64,000 nucleotides of DNA from Streptomyces smyrnaeus (lineage in GTDB: Bacteria > Actinomycetota > Actinomycetes > Streptomycetales > Streptomycetaceae): assembly GCF_017676345.1 (NCBI RefSeq), contig NZ_JAFFZM010000006.1, positions 287,516 to 351,515 of the forward strand, written 5' to 3'. Made by a program: the position numbers and the translations under genes. The notes beneath the pieces were generated by a model. The model searched no databases, had not been told where the DNA came from, and saw only the letters and a list, made by a program, of their open reading frames with translations. Positions 24,443-31,298 of this stretch are shown in pieces (the stretch's first letter is position 1; each line of letters starts with the position of its first letter).

Positions 24443-25771
24443 ATGACACCTCCTGTGGCGCCGCCCGGCTGGAGCAGGTGGCTGGTGCCGCCCGCCGCGC
24501 TCTCGGTGCACCTGTCGATCGGCCAGGCGTACGCCTGGAGCGTGTTCAAACCCCCGTTGGAGGAGGCCCTCCAGCTGTCGGGCACGCAAAGCGCGCTGCC
24601 CTTCCAACTGGCCATCGTGATGCTGGGCCTGTCCGCCGCGTTCGGCGGCACCCTGGTCGAACGGAACGGGCCGCGCTGGGCCATGACGGTGGCCCTGTGC
24701 TGCTTCTCCGCGGGTTTCCTCCTCTCCGCGCTCGGGGCCTGGAGCGAGCAGTACTGGCTGATCGTGCTCGGCTACGGCGGCGTGGGCGGCGTCGGGCTCG
24801 GCATCGGCTACATCTCGCCCGTCTCCACCCTCCTCAAGTGGTTCCCCGACCGGCCCGGCACGGCCACCGGCATCGCCATCATGGGCTTCGGCGGCGGCGC
24901 GCTGATCGCCTCGCCGTGGTCGGCGCAGATGCTGGAGTCCTACGGAAGCGGCCCCGGCGGCATCGCCGCCGCGTTCCTCACCCACGGACTGGTGTACGCG
25001 GTCTTCATGGCGCTGGGCGTGTTGCTGGTACGGGTGCCCGCGCCCGACCGGACCGAGGGGGCGGGCGCGTCGGTCGCGCCGGCGGCCACCTCCGGGCCGC
25101 AGGTCTCGGCCCGGCAGGCGCTGCGCACCCCGCAGTTCTGGTGCCTGTGGATCGTGCTGTGCATGAACGTCACCGCCGGGATCGGCATCCTGGAGAAGGC
25201 CGCACCGATGATCACGGACTTCTTCGCGGACACCTCGACCCCGGTCTCGGCCGCCGCCTCGGCCGGGTTCGTGGCGCTGCTGTCGGCGGCGAACATGGTG
25301 GGGCGCATCGGCTGGTCCGCCACCTCCGACCTGGTGGGCCGGAAGAACATCTACCGGGTCTACCTGGGCGTCGGCGCCCTGATGTACCTGGCCATCGCCC
25401 AGCTCGGTGACTCCTCCAAGCCGCTGTTCGTCCTCTGCGCGCTGGTGATCCTCTCCTTCTACGGCGGCGGCTTCGCCACCGTCCCGGCGTACCTCAAGGA
25501 CCTGTTCGGCACCTACCAGGTCGGCGCCATCCACGGACGGCTGCTGACCGCGTGGTCCACCGCCGGGATCCTCGGCCCGCTGATCGTCAACTGGGTCGCC
25601 GACTCCCAGGAGTCCGCCGGCAAGAGCGGCCCGGGTCTGTACGGACTGTCGCTCACCATCATGATCGCGCTCCTGCTGGTGGGCTTCGTGGCCAACGAAC
25701 TGGTGCGGCCCGTGCACGAACGTCACCATCTGCGGAAGGAGCCCGATGTCCAGCAGCGGCAGTCCGTCTGA
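24443..25771 (+). CDS. OFA-family MFS transporter (oxalate/formate antiporter type)
   Basis: 442 residues, 12 predicted TM helices. Early signature GQAYAWSVFKPPLEEALQLSG and the loop LLKWFPDRPGTATGIAIMGFGGGALI place it in the oxalate/formate antiporter (OFA) group of the major facilitator superfamily; substrate could be a small carboxylate. I chose the ATG at 24443; a TTG two codons earlier is in frame. No clear ribosome site precedes either. The gene overlaps a downstream 43-residue membrane-protein gene by 26 bases. Confidence 0.88.
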   Translation: MTPPVAPPGWSRWLVPPAALSVHLSIGQAYAWSVFKPPLEEALQLSGTQSALPFQLAIVMLGLSAAFGGTLVERNGPRWAMTVALCCFSAGFLLSALGAWSEQYWLIVLGYGGVGGVGLGIGYISPVSTLLKWFPDRPGTATGIAIMGFGGGALIASPWSAQMLESYGSGPGGIAAAFLTHGLVYAVFMALGVLLVRVPAPDRTEGAGASVAPAATSGPQVSARQALRTPQFWCLWIVLCMNVTAGIGILEKAAPMITDFFADTSTPVSAAASAGFVALLSAANMVGRIGWSATSDLVGRKNIYRVYLGVGALMYLAIAQLGDSSKPLFVLCALVILSFYGGGFATVPAYLKDLFGTYQVGAIHGRLLTAWSTAGILGPLIVNWVADSQESAGKSGPGLYGLSLTIMIALLLVGFVANELVRPVHERHHLRKEPDVQQRQSV

Positions 25772-25877
25772 GCGGCGTACCGGCCTGATCGTGCTGTCGT
25801 GGTGCTGGGTGGGCCTGCCGCTCGCGTACGGCGTCTACGAACTGGTCCGGAAGGCGACCCAGCTGTTCACCGGCTGA
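25746..25877 (+). CDS. MFS transporter small subunit (43 residues)
   Basis: A very short gene of 43 residues: polar head MSSSGSPSERRTG, one hydrophobic helix (LIVLSWCWVGLPLAYGVYEL) and a basic tail VRKATQLFTG. The ATG at 25746 is preceded by GCGGAAGGAGCCCG inside the transporter gene, a strong site with AAGGAG. The reading frame differs from the transporter's and overlaps its end by 26 bases. I recall a small-protein family annotated as 'MFS transporter small subunit' always placed after OFA transporters; this fits. Likely a stabilising or regulatory partner of the transporter (inference). Confidence 0.85.
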   Translation: MSSSGSPSERRTGLIVLSWCWVGLPLAYGVYELVRKATQLFTG

Positions 25878-25903
25878 GGCGGCCTCTCGGCGCCTTCTCA
25901 GCC
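25872..25903. terminator. Hairpin between convergent genes
   Basis: GGCTGAG at 25872-25878 pairs with CTCAGCC at 25897-25903, with further GCC/GGC pairing inside. It contains both the stop of the 43-residue gene and the end of the TetR gene, so a compact bidirectional terminator is plausible. Confidence 0.45.
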
Positions 25904-26587
25904 ACGTGGGTGCTCTTCGGGCTGCGTATCGCCTTCGGAGGCGTCGCCGCCGGGCGCGGACGAGACGGTGCTCAGCCCCTCCAGCAGCAGTGTGGCGAAC
26001 TGCCGGGCCCACGCCTCGTCGACGGGGCAGTCGCTCACCAGCGACCGGTGCACCACCGCTCCCGCGATCACATCGAAGATGAGGTCCACCACCCGGGCGG
26101 TCTCGGCCGCGTCGGGCGGATCGGGCGGCAGCTCTCCGCGCTGCTGCGCCCGGGACCGACCGTCGAGTACCAGCCGTTTCTGGCGGTCCACGATGGCCTC
26201 GCGGATCCGCGCCCGCAGCGCCTGATCGGTGGTGGACTCGGCCAGGACGGCCATCAGCGCGGTCTTGGTCTCCGGCCGGCGCAGCAGGGCCGCGAAGGAG
26301 AGCACGACGCCCTCCACGTCCGCCCGCAGGCAGCCCCTGTCGGGCAGTTCCAGTTCGTCGAAGAGGACGGCCACCGCGTCGAGGACGAGTTCGCTCTTGG
26401 CGGCCCAGCGCCGGTAGAGGGTCGTCTTGGCGACCCCGGCGCGATGGGCGACCTCGCCCATCGTCAGTCTGCTCCAGCCGACCTCGACCAGCGCGGCCCG
26501 GGTCGCGGCGAGAATCGCACGGTCGGCCGCGGCACTTCGCGGACGTCCGCGGCGTTGTGGGGAGGGCAGGGGGTCGGGGGCGGCCAT
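25898..26587 (-). CDS. TetR-family transcriptional regulator
   Basis: 229 residues. N-terminal TetR helix-turn-helix at about 20-66 (ILAATRAALVEVGWSRLTMGEVAHRAGVAKTTLYRRW is the family pattern), then an all-helical ligand-binding domain of the TetR_C_11-like type. ATG at 26587. A palindrome TACCGATCGGTA lies 11 bases upstream of the start and is the likely operator, so autorepression is expected. Convergent with the OFA transporter pair, which it may also control. Confidence 0.9.
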   Translation of the reverse strand: MAAPDPLPSPQRRGRPRSAAADRAILAATRAALVEVGWSRLTMGEVAHRAGVAKTTLYRRWAAKSELVLDAVAVLFDELELPDRGCLRADVEGVVLSFAALLRRPETKTALMAVLAESTTDQALRARIREAIVDRQKRLVLDGRSRAQQRGELPPDPPDAAETARVVDLIFDVIAGAVVHRSLVSDCPVDEAWARQFATLLLEGLSTVSSAPGGDASEGDTQPEEHPRG

Positions 26588-26592
26588 GGGCC

Positions 26593-26615
26593 GACCCTAC
26601 CGATCGGTATGGGTC
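26593..26615. promoter_or_regulatory. TetR operator palindrome
   Basis: TACCGATCGGTA at 26598-26609 is a perfect 12-bp palindrome, flanked by GACCC on the left and GGGTC on the right (one extra T). It lies directly upstream of the TetR gene start. TACCGATCGGTA-like cores are common TetR-family operators. Confidence 0.6.
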
Positions 26616-26787
26616 GTGCATCGTGAGGTGGATCACCGGATGCCGGGGCGGGACGGCCTTGCGGGAGCGTGGGCCGCACAAGTTACGCTACGAGCCGTAG
26701 CGGAATGACCCCCGCGACAATCACACGCCGGGTGGGGACCTGGCGACCACTGCACACACGGCCGCGCGAAGGGGGGAGACTGGACCC

Positions 26788-27750
26788 ATGCAGCCACGCA
26801 ACATGTCCATGAGCGGTGTGGTCGACCTCGCCGCGGTGAAGGCGGCCGGTGAGGCCAAGCAGAAGGCGGAACAGGATCGGGCCCGGGCGGCGCAGGGGGA
26901 CGGCGCGCCGGGACCGTCGGGTCTGGTGATCGACGTCGGTGAGGCCGACTTCGAGGCGGAGGTGCTCCAGCGCTCCGCCGAGGTGCCGGTCGTCATCGAC
27001 TTCTGGGCGGAGTGGTGCGAGCCGTGCAAGCAGCTCTCACCGGTTCTGGAGCGGCTCACCCAGGAGTACGCGGGCCGGCTGCTGCTGGCCAAGATCGATG
27101 TCGACCAGAACCAGATGCTGATGCAGCAGTTCGGTGTCCAGGGCATCCCGGCGGTCTTCGCCGTGGTGGCCGGGCAGGCGCTGCCGCTGTTCCAGGGGGC
27201 GGCTCCCGAGCAGCAGATCCGTGCCACGCTGGATCAGCTCGTCCAGGTGGCCGAGCAGCGGTTCGGCATCACGGGTCTGCAGGGCGTCCCGCAGGAGGGT
27301 GACGCCGCCGAGCAGCCCGCCGAGCCGCAGGCGCCGGAGGACCCGGTGCTGGCCGCCGCGCAGCAGGCGCTGGACTCCGGCGATCTGCCCGGGGCGATCC
27401 AGGCGTACCGCAACAAGCTGGCGGACGAGCCCGCGAACGTGGAGGCGAAGGTCGGCCTGGCGATGGCCGAACTCCTCTCCCGGGTGCAGGACATGGACGC
27501 CCGGCAGGTCCGCAAGGACGCCGCCGACCGGCCCGAGGACGTGGCCGCACAGCTGAAGGTCGCGGACCTGGACATGGCGGGGGGCCATGTGGAGGACGCC
27601 TTCGGGCGATTGGTGGACACGGTGCGGCGTACGGCCGGTGAGGACCGGGACGCGGCGCGGGTGCGGCTCCTGGAGCTGTTCGAGGTGATCGGCCCGGAGG
27701 ATCCGCGCGTGGTCACCGCGCGTGCGGCACTCGCTCGCGCGCTGTTCTGA
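26788..27750 (+). CDS. Thioredoxin-fold TPR protein (YbbN/CnoX-like co-chaperone)
   Basis: 320 residues, cytosolic. After a 45-residue Ala/Lys/Glu head, a thioredoxin domain (about 46-150) carries W76-C77-E78-P79-C80, so redox-active unlike many YbbN proteins, with cis-Pro in GIPAVFAV. Residues about 185-320 form helical TPR-like repeats (AAQQALDSGDLPGAIQAYRNKL). YbbN/CnoX proteins protect substrates under oxidative (hypochlorous) stress and hand them to GroEL/DnaK. ATG start after GGGGGGAGACTGGACCC. Monocistronic, followed by a strong hairpin. Confidence 0.9.
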   Translation: MQPRNMSMSGVVDLAAVKAAGEAKQKAEQDRARAAQGDGAPGPSGLVIDVGEADFEAEVLQRSAEVPVVIDFWAEWCEPCKQLSPVLERLTQEYAGRLLLAKIDVDQNQMLMQQFGVQGIPAVFAVVAGQALPLFQGAAPEQQIRATLDQLVQVAEQRFGITGLQGVPQEGDAAEQPAEPQAPEDPVLAAAQQALDSGDLPGAIQAYRNKLADEPANVEAKVGLAMAELLSRVQDMDARQVRKDAADRPEDVAAQLKVADLDMAGGHVEDAFGRLVDTVRRTAGEDRDAARVRLLELFEVIGPEDPRVVTARAALARALF

Positions 27751-27801
27751 CCTGCCCGTACCGACGGTCACACACACGTCGCCACTCATTGATTTAGCGA
27801 C

Positions 27802-27847
27802 AACGGCGGCCGCGCTTTGCCAAAACTTGGCAATCGCGGTCGCCGTT
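27802..27847 (+). terminator. Long hairpin terminator after the thioredoxin/TPR gene
   Basis: Arms 27802-27822 and 27827-27847 (21 bases each) pair almost completely, starting AACGGCG and ending CGCCGTT, with one G-T pair and one bulge and an AAAC loop. It lies 52 bases past the stop codon. Confidence 0.65.
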
Positions 27848-27973
27848 ACTCATGGTTACGACATCTCGCGGAAACCTCCCGGCTTGCCCGGTTGATGCGG
27901 CTTGGAGCCCCACCCCTTCGGCGACCCTCCGTCGCCGTGCGGCACCCCCCGGCGGCCCTGGGGTTATCCAGCC

Positions 27974-27989
27974 GTTACTCGTAAGTAAC
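27974..27989. promoter_or_regulatory. Palindromic operator candidate GTTACT-N4-AGTAAC
   Basis: Perfect 6-bp arms GTTACT (27974-27979) and AGTAAC (27984-27989) around CGTA; the core TTACTCGTAAGTAA resembles sites of TetR-type regulators. It stands 445 bases upstream of the DUF6230 start. Confidence 0.45.
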
Positions 27990-28152
27990 GAACCCCCTTG
28001 TGCGGCGGGCTCAGATGGACCACGATCGGCCACGCTCGGTCCATCGCCCGCAGCCCGGCATCCATTCGGCGCCCGCGACGATGGGTCCCCACCGAGCGGA
28101 CCGGCACCGCACCACCCGCACCACCACACACCCTTTCCACTCGCCGGTCCTC

Positions 28153-28191
28153 AGGACAGGGGGGTCCCTGCTCCACGGCAGGGCCTGTCCT
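28153..28191. other. Strong interrupted hairpin in the DUF6230 leader
   Basis: AGGACAGG (28153-28160) pairs with CCTGTCCT (28184-28191) and CCCTGC (28166-28171) with GCAGGG (28178-28183), leaving a 5-base bulge and a 6-base loop. Fourteen pairs in total; it is followed by TACAAAAGC. Terminator, attenuator or small-RNA structure are all possible. Confidence 0.5.
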
Positions 28192-28434
28192 TACAAAAGC
28201 AAGGTTGCGCGAGAGCGTGGCCCGTGGTTGTCGCTCGGGGGTGATCGCCGGCAGCTCGGACGTGACGTGCGTGAGAACGGCACGTACGACGTTGGCGTTC
28301 TCCGTTCCGAGGACGTAGCTCGTCTCCCTCCCCAGCCCCGTGGCCGGGAGGTACCCCCACGGCAGGAGCGGCCCGCTGAGACAGGCGGCACGGCTCTCCG
28401 AGCCGGAGATGTACGTCCGAGAAGGAGGAAAGTC

Positions 28435-29052
28435 ATGGAGTCCCTGGCTCGTGGCGGGACCAGATGGAAGCGGTTCGCCGTCGTCATGGTGCCGAGCGTG
28501 GCCGCTACGGCAGCGATCGGCGTCGCCCTCTCGCAGGGTGCGCTGGCGGCGTCGTTCAGCGTCTCCGGCCAGCAGTTCAAGGTCACGGCGGACGAGCTGG
28601 ACGGTACCGGCTTCGTTCAGTACGGCGCCCTCGACAGCACCGAGAAGGGCAAGAAGGCCGTCGCCGTCGTCGGCATGAACTCGGCGAAGATACGCAACCT
28701 TTGCCAGTCGGTCGTCGTCCCGGTGCCGGTCTTCGGCGATGTGTCGATGAAGCTCAGCGCCGGGCGTGCGGGCGGCCCCCGCGTCGAGGCCAAGAAGCTC
28801 TACATCGACGCCGACGATCTGCACACCAACGCGACGTTCAAGAACATCGACATCGGCGTCAGCGTGGACAAGACCACCAAGGGTCCTGGTCCGCACAAGG
28901 GCGACAGCTACGCCAAGGGCTCCTTCTCCCAGCAGGCGGAGAGCGTCCACTTCACCGACGTCAAGCAGCGCGCGTGGGCGACCACGGCCGGCACCTTCAA
29001 GCTCAGTGGTCTGCACATGAGCGTCAAGAAGGGCAAGCACGAGTGCTACTGA
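28435..29052 (+). CDS. DUF6230 family exported protein
   Basis: 205 residues. A Tat/Sec-like signal (RGGTRWKRFAVVMVPSVAATAAIGVALSQGALA, about residues 6-38) precedes a beta-rich domain: ASFSVSGQQFKVTADELDGTGFVQYG, then CQSVVVPVP and repeated strands ending FTDVKQRAWATTAGTFKLSG. The two cysteines (near 88 and 204) could form one disulphide. Streptomycete databases sometimes call it 'cholesterol esterase', but I see no esterase catalytic motif. ATG with AAGGAGGAA 6 bases upstream, among the best ribosome sites in the window. First gene of a three-gene envelope operon. Confidence 0.87.
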   Translation: MESLARGGTRWKRFAVVMVPSVAATAAIGVALSQGALAASFSVSGQQFKVTADELDGTGFVQYGALDSTEKGKKAVAVVGMNSAKIRNLCQSVVVPVPVFGDVSMKLSAGRAGGPRVEAKKLYIDADDLHTNATFKNIDIGVSVDKTTKGPGPHKGDSYAKGSFSQQAESVHFTDVKQRAWATTAGTFKLSGLHMSVKKGKHECY

Positions 29053-29065
29053 CGTGAGCCTCCCT

Positions 29066-29115
29066 CGGGTGCGGGGAACGGGGACGCCCGCTCCGTCTCC
29101 CGCACTCCGCACCCG
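29066..29115 (+). terminator. Hairpin between the DUF6230 and DUF6114 genes
   Basis: Perfect 9-bp arms CGGGTGCGG (29066-29074) and CCGCACCCG (29107-29115) with additional pairing inside. It lies 14 bases after the DUF6230 stop in a 118-base gap, so it may attenuate read-through and make the first protein more abundant than the next two. Confidence 0.55.
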
Positions 29116-29170
29116 TAGGGTCCGCTCCACACAAGCAAGTTCTGTGCCAGTTCCGAGGAGCCCCGTACCC

Positions 29171-29755
29171 ATGAGCGCCGACACGCGACAGAGTCTGACG
29201 ACCGGATTCGGCCACAAGCGGCAGTCCTTCCGGCACTGGCGCGGCCAGCGCCCGTTCTGGGGCGGGATGCTGACGCTGCTGGCCGGCATCCCGATCATGT
29301 ACGTCCCCTACCAGAACCTCACCCTGGGGTCCTTGACGATCCGGATGTCGACGACGGCGGGCGCGGGCTCGCTGATCATCGGCGTCCTGCTGGTCGTCCT
29401 CGGGCTGACCATGTGGTTCCAGCCCCACTCGCGGGTGTTCGCGGGCGTTGCCGCGATCCTGCTCGCGCTGGTCTCCCTCGTCGTGTCCAACTTCGGCGCC
29501 TTCCTGATCGGCTTCCTGCTCGGACTGATCGGCGGTGCGCTGGGCGTCTCCTGGGCTCCGGGCAAGCCGGTCGAGGCCGAACCCGCCGCGCGGGTCGAGC
29601 CCGCCGACCGTGTCGAGCAGGCCGAGCACCCCGCAGCGGACGCCGCCACGGACGCCGGGCCGGGGCCGGCGAGCGACAACACAGCAGTCTCTGGAGCGTC
29701 CCCCCGCCACGGGGTCGACGCGGACGACGGGAACGGGAGGCACCGTGCCGGGTGA
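29171..29755 (+). CDS. DUF6114 membrane protein
   Basis: 194 residues. A basic head (SADTRQSLTTGFGHKRQSFRHWRGQRPFWGG) leads into four hydrophobic segments between about residues 31 and 135, then a cytosolic or external acidic Ala/Glu/Pro tail of 55 residues. It matches the streptomycete DUF6114 family, whose genes stand next to DUF6230 genes. ATG at 29171 after GAGGAGCCCCGTACCC. The next gene starts 11 bases before its stop, so translation is coupled. Function unknown. Confidence 0.87.
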   Translation: MSADTRQSLTTGFGHKRQSFRHWRGQRPFWGGMLTLLAGIPIMYVPYQNLTLGSLTIRMSTTAGAGSLIIGVLLVVLGLTMWFQPHSRVFAGVAAILLALVSLVVSNFGAFLIGFLLGLIGGALGVSWAPGKPVEAEPAARVEPADRVEQAEHPAADAATDAGPGPASDNTAVSGASPRHGVDADDGNGRHRAG

Positions 29756-31202
29756 CGAGGTCCACGAGGGGGAGGGCGCGCGCACCGATGCCGCGCCCGG
29801 CGCCCGGGGAAGAACCGGTCCCCGGCACGCGGCCCCCAGAAAGCCGCTGCTGACCCGGTTCCATCTGCCCGCCGGCAAGGCGATAGCCCTGGCCGCGATG
29901 CCCTCGGCGGTCCTGATGGGCGTAGGCCTCACTCCGCAGCTCGCCAACGCCAAGCCGCTCCCGAAGAATCCGTTCAAGGGCGACTCCTGCGTCTCCATCT
30001 CGGAGCAGCAGGAGACCGAGAAGGAGAAGCAGGAGCGCAAGGAGCGGGCGGCGAAGCTCAAGGAGGACCTCGCCCGCGAGCAGGCCAAGCGCGAGAAGGC
30101 GGCCAAGGAGGCCGCCGAGAACGCCGGGAAGGGCGCCGACGACGCCAAGGAGAAGGCAGAGGGCGGCGCTTCCGGCGAGAAGCCCGGCGACACGACGCCC
30201 TCCGAGCGCTCCAGTGGCTCCTCCGGGAGTGCCAAGCCCTCCCCGTCGCCCTCGCCGTCCACCGGCTCCGACGACGGCTCGGCCGGCTCCCAGGACGACG
30301 AGGAGAACCCCTGGTACGACCCGCTGGGGGTCGGCAAGACGCTCGACGGTGTCCTCGACCCCGACAAGGACAAGGACGAGCCCGCCGACGAACCCTCCAC
30401 CACACCCGGCCCCTCGACGGGCTCCGGCTCCGACTCGGGCTCCGGGTCCCAGGACGGCGACAAGTCCTCCTCGCCGAGCGGCGGTTCGGACAGCGGCAGC
30501 CGCAAGAGCAGCGGCGGCGAGCCGAAGGCCGACAGCTCCGAGGCGGACTCGGATTCGCGGTCCGCGAAGAAGGACGACAAGCCGGACACGTCCGCCAAGG
30601 ACAGCGAGGACGGCAAGAGCGACAAGGACAGCAAGAGCGACGAGGACGGCAAGGACTCCGAGGGCCCCGGTGCCGACAAGAAGGACGGCACCGCACGCGA
30701 CTACGACCCCGCCAAGGACGCGGGCAAGCCGTTCCCGTGCCCCGAGAAGATGAGCGTCGAGGGCAAGGACGAGCAGACCCCCGCGCAGATCCCGTACGAC
30801 CCCTGGTACCTGGAAGCCTCCTCCCTCACCCTCAAGGGCCTCGACTACGAGGGCGTCGTCAACATCAAGATGCCCAACGGCAAGACCAAGCAGGCCCTCA
30901 AGTTCACCGCCGACGCGCTGGACATCGGCGACCTGCACCAGACCGTCAAGGCCGACGGCGTCACCTACCACGTGCAGGCGGCCGAGGGCTCCACCTCCAC
31001 CATCCGCGGTGGCAAGGTGACGATGTACACCGAGGAGCTGAAGGGCAATCTGTTCGGGCTGATCCCGATCACCTTCTCCCCCGAGACCCCGCCGCCGATC
31101 AATGTGCCGTTCGCCTACTTCACCGATGTCTCGGTGACCCAGGCCGGGCAGTTCGGCGGCACCCTCACGGTGCCGGGACTGCACCAGTACGTCAGCAGAT
31201 AG
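29745..31202 (+). CDS. Secreted Ser/Asp/Lys-rich protein with DUF6230-like C-terminal domain
   Basis: 485 residues. A long head ends in a signal-like segment (KAIALAAMPSAVLMGVGLTPQLANA, about residues 45-70). Residues about 85-345 are a Lys/Glu coiled stretch followed by a Ser/Asp/Gly/Lys/Pro-rich spacer of a cell-wall-spanning type. The C-terminal 130 residues are folded: PWYLEASSLTLKGLDYEGVV to GLHQYVSR. Its end, FTDVSVTQAGQFGGTLTVPGLHQYV, parallels FTDVKQRAWATTAGTFKLSGLHMSV in the DUF6230 protein, so the domains are probably homologous. GTG start with GGGAGG upstream, overlapping the DUF6114 gene by 11 bases. Confidence 0.85.
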   Translation: MPGDEVHEGEGARTDAAPGARGRTGPRHAAPRKPLLTRFHLPAGKAIALAAMPSAVLMGVGLTPQLANAKPLPKNPFKGDSCVSISEQQETEKEKQERKERAAKLKEDLAREQAKREKAAKEAAENAGKGADDAKEKAEGGASGEKPGDTTPSERSSGSSGSAKPSPSPSPSTGSDDGSAGSQDDEENPWYDPLGVGKTLDGVLDPDKDKDEPADEPSTTPGPSTGSGSDSGSGSQDGDKSSSPSGGSDSGSRKSSGGEPKADSSEADSDSRSAKKDDKPDTSAKDSEDGKSDKDSKSDEDGKDSEGPGADKKDGTARDYDPAKDAGKPFPCPEKMSVEGKDEQTPAQIPYDPWYLEASSLTLKGLDYEGVVNIKMPNGKTKQALKFTADALDIGDLHQTVKADGVTYHVQAAEGSTSTIRGGKVTMYTEELKGNLFGLIPITFSPETPPPINVPFAYFTDVSVTQAGQFGGTLTVPGLHQYVSR

Positions 31203-31243
31203 GCCGCGGCGGCAGTCGGCGGCGACCCGCGAACAACCCCCTC

Positions 31244-31283
31244 ACGAAAAGACCCGCACCTGCCAGGGTGCGGGCCTTTTCGT
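31244..31283. terminator. Bidirectional terminator between the DUF6230 operon and pyk
   Basis: 17-base arms 31244-31260 and 31267-31283 (ACGAAAAGACCCGCACC and its near complement) with a single A-C mismatch and a 6-base loop. The arm ends give A-rich and T-rich tails on either strand, a classical bidirectional terminator between convergent genes. Confidence 0.85.
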
Positions 31284-31298
31284 CTGTCAGGAGCCGGC

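Larger units (their letters stand above)
27848..28434 (+). other. Long non-coding leader upstream of the DUF6230 operon
   Basis: About 590 bases without a convincing gene; frames in it are low-complexity Pro/Arg/His. It holds the palindrome GTTACT-CGTA-AGTAAC at 27974-27989, an interrupted hairpin at 28153-28191 and, at the end, the strong ribosome site GAAGGAGGAA (28421-28430) of the DUF6230 gene. The length suggests a long 5' untranslated region or a small RNA gene. I cannot match it to a known riboswitch. Confidence 0.45.

Noticed and set aside
27852..28244. 130-codon plus-strand frame in the DUF6230 leader
   Set aside because: Pro/Arg/His low-complexity translation, no ribosome site, and it crosses the 28153-28191 hairpin.
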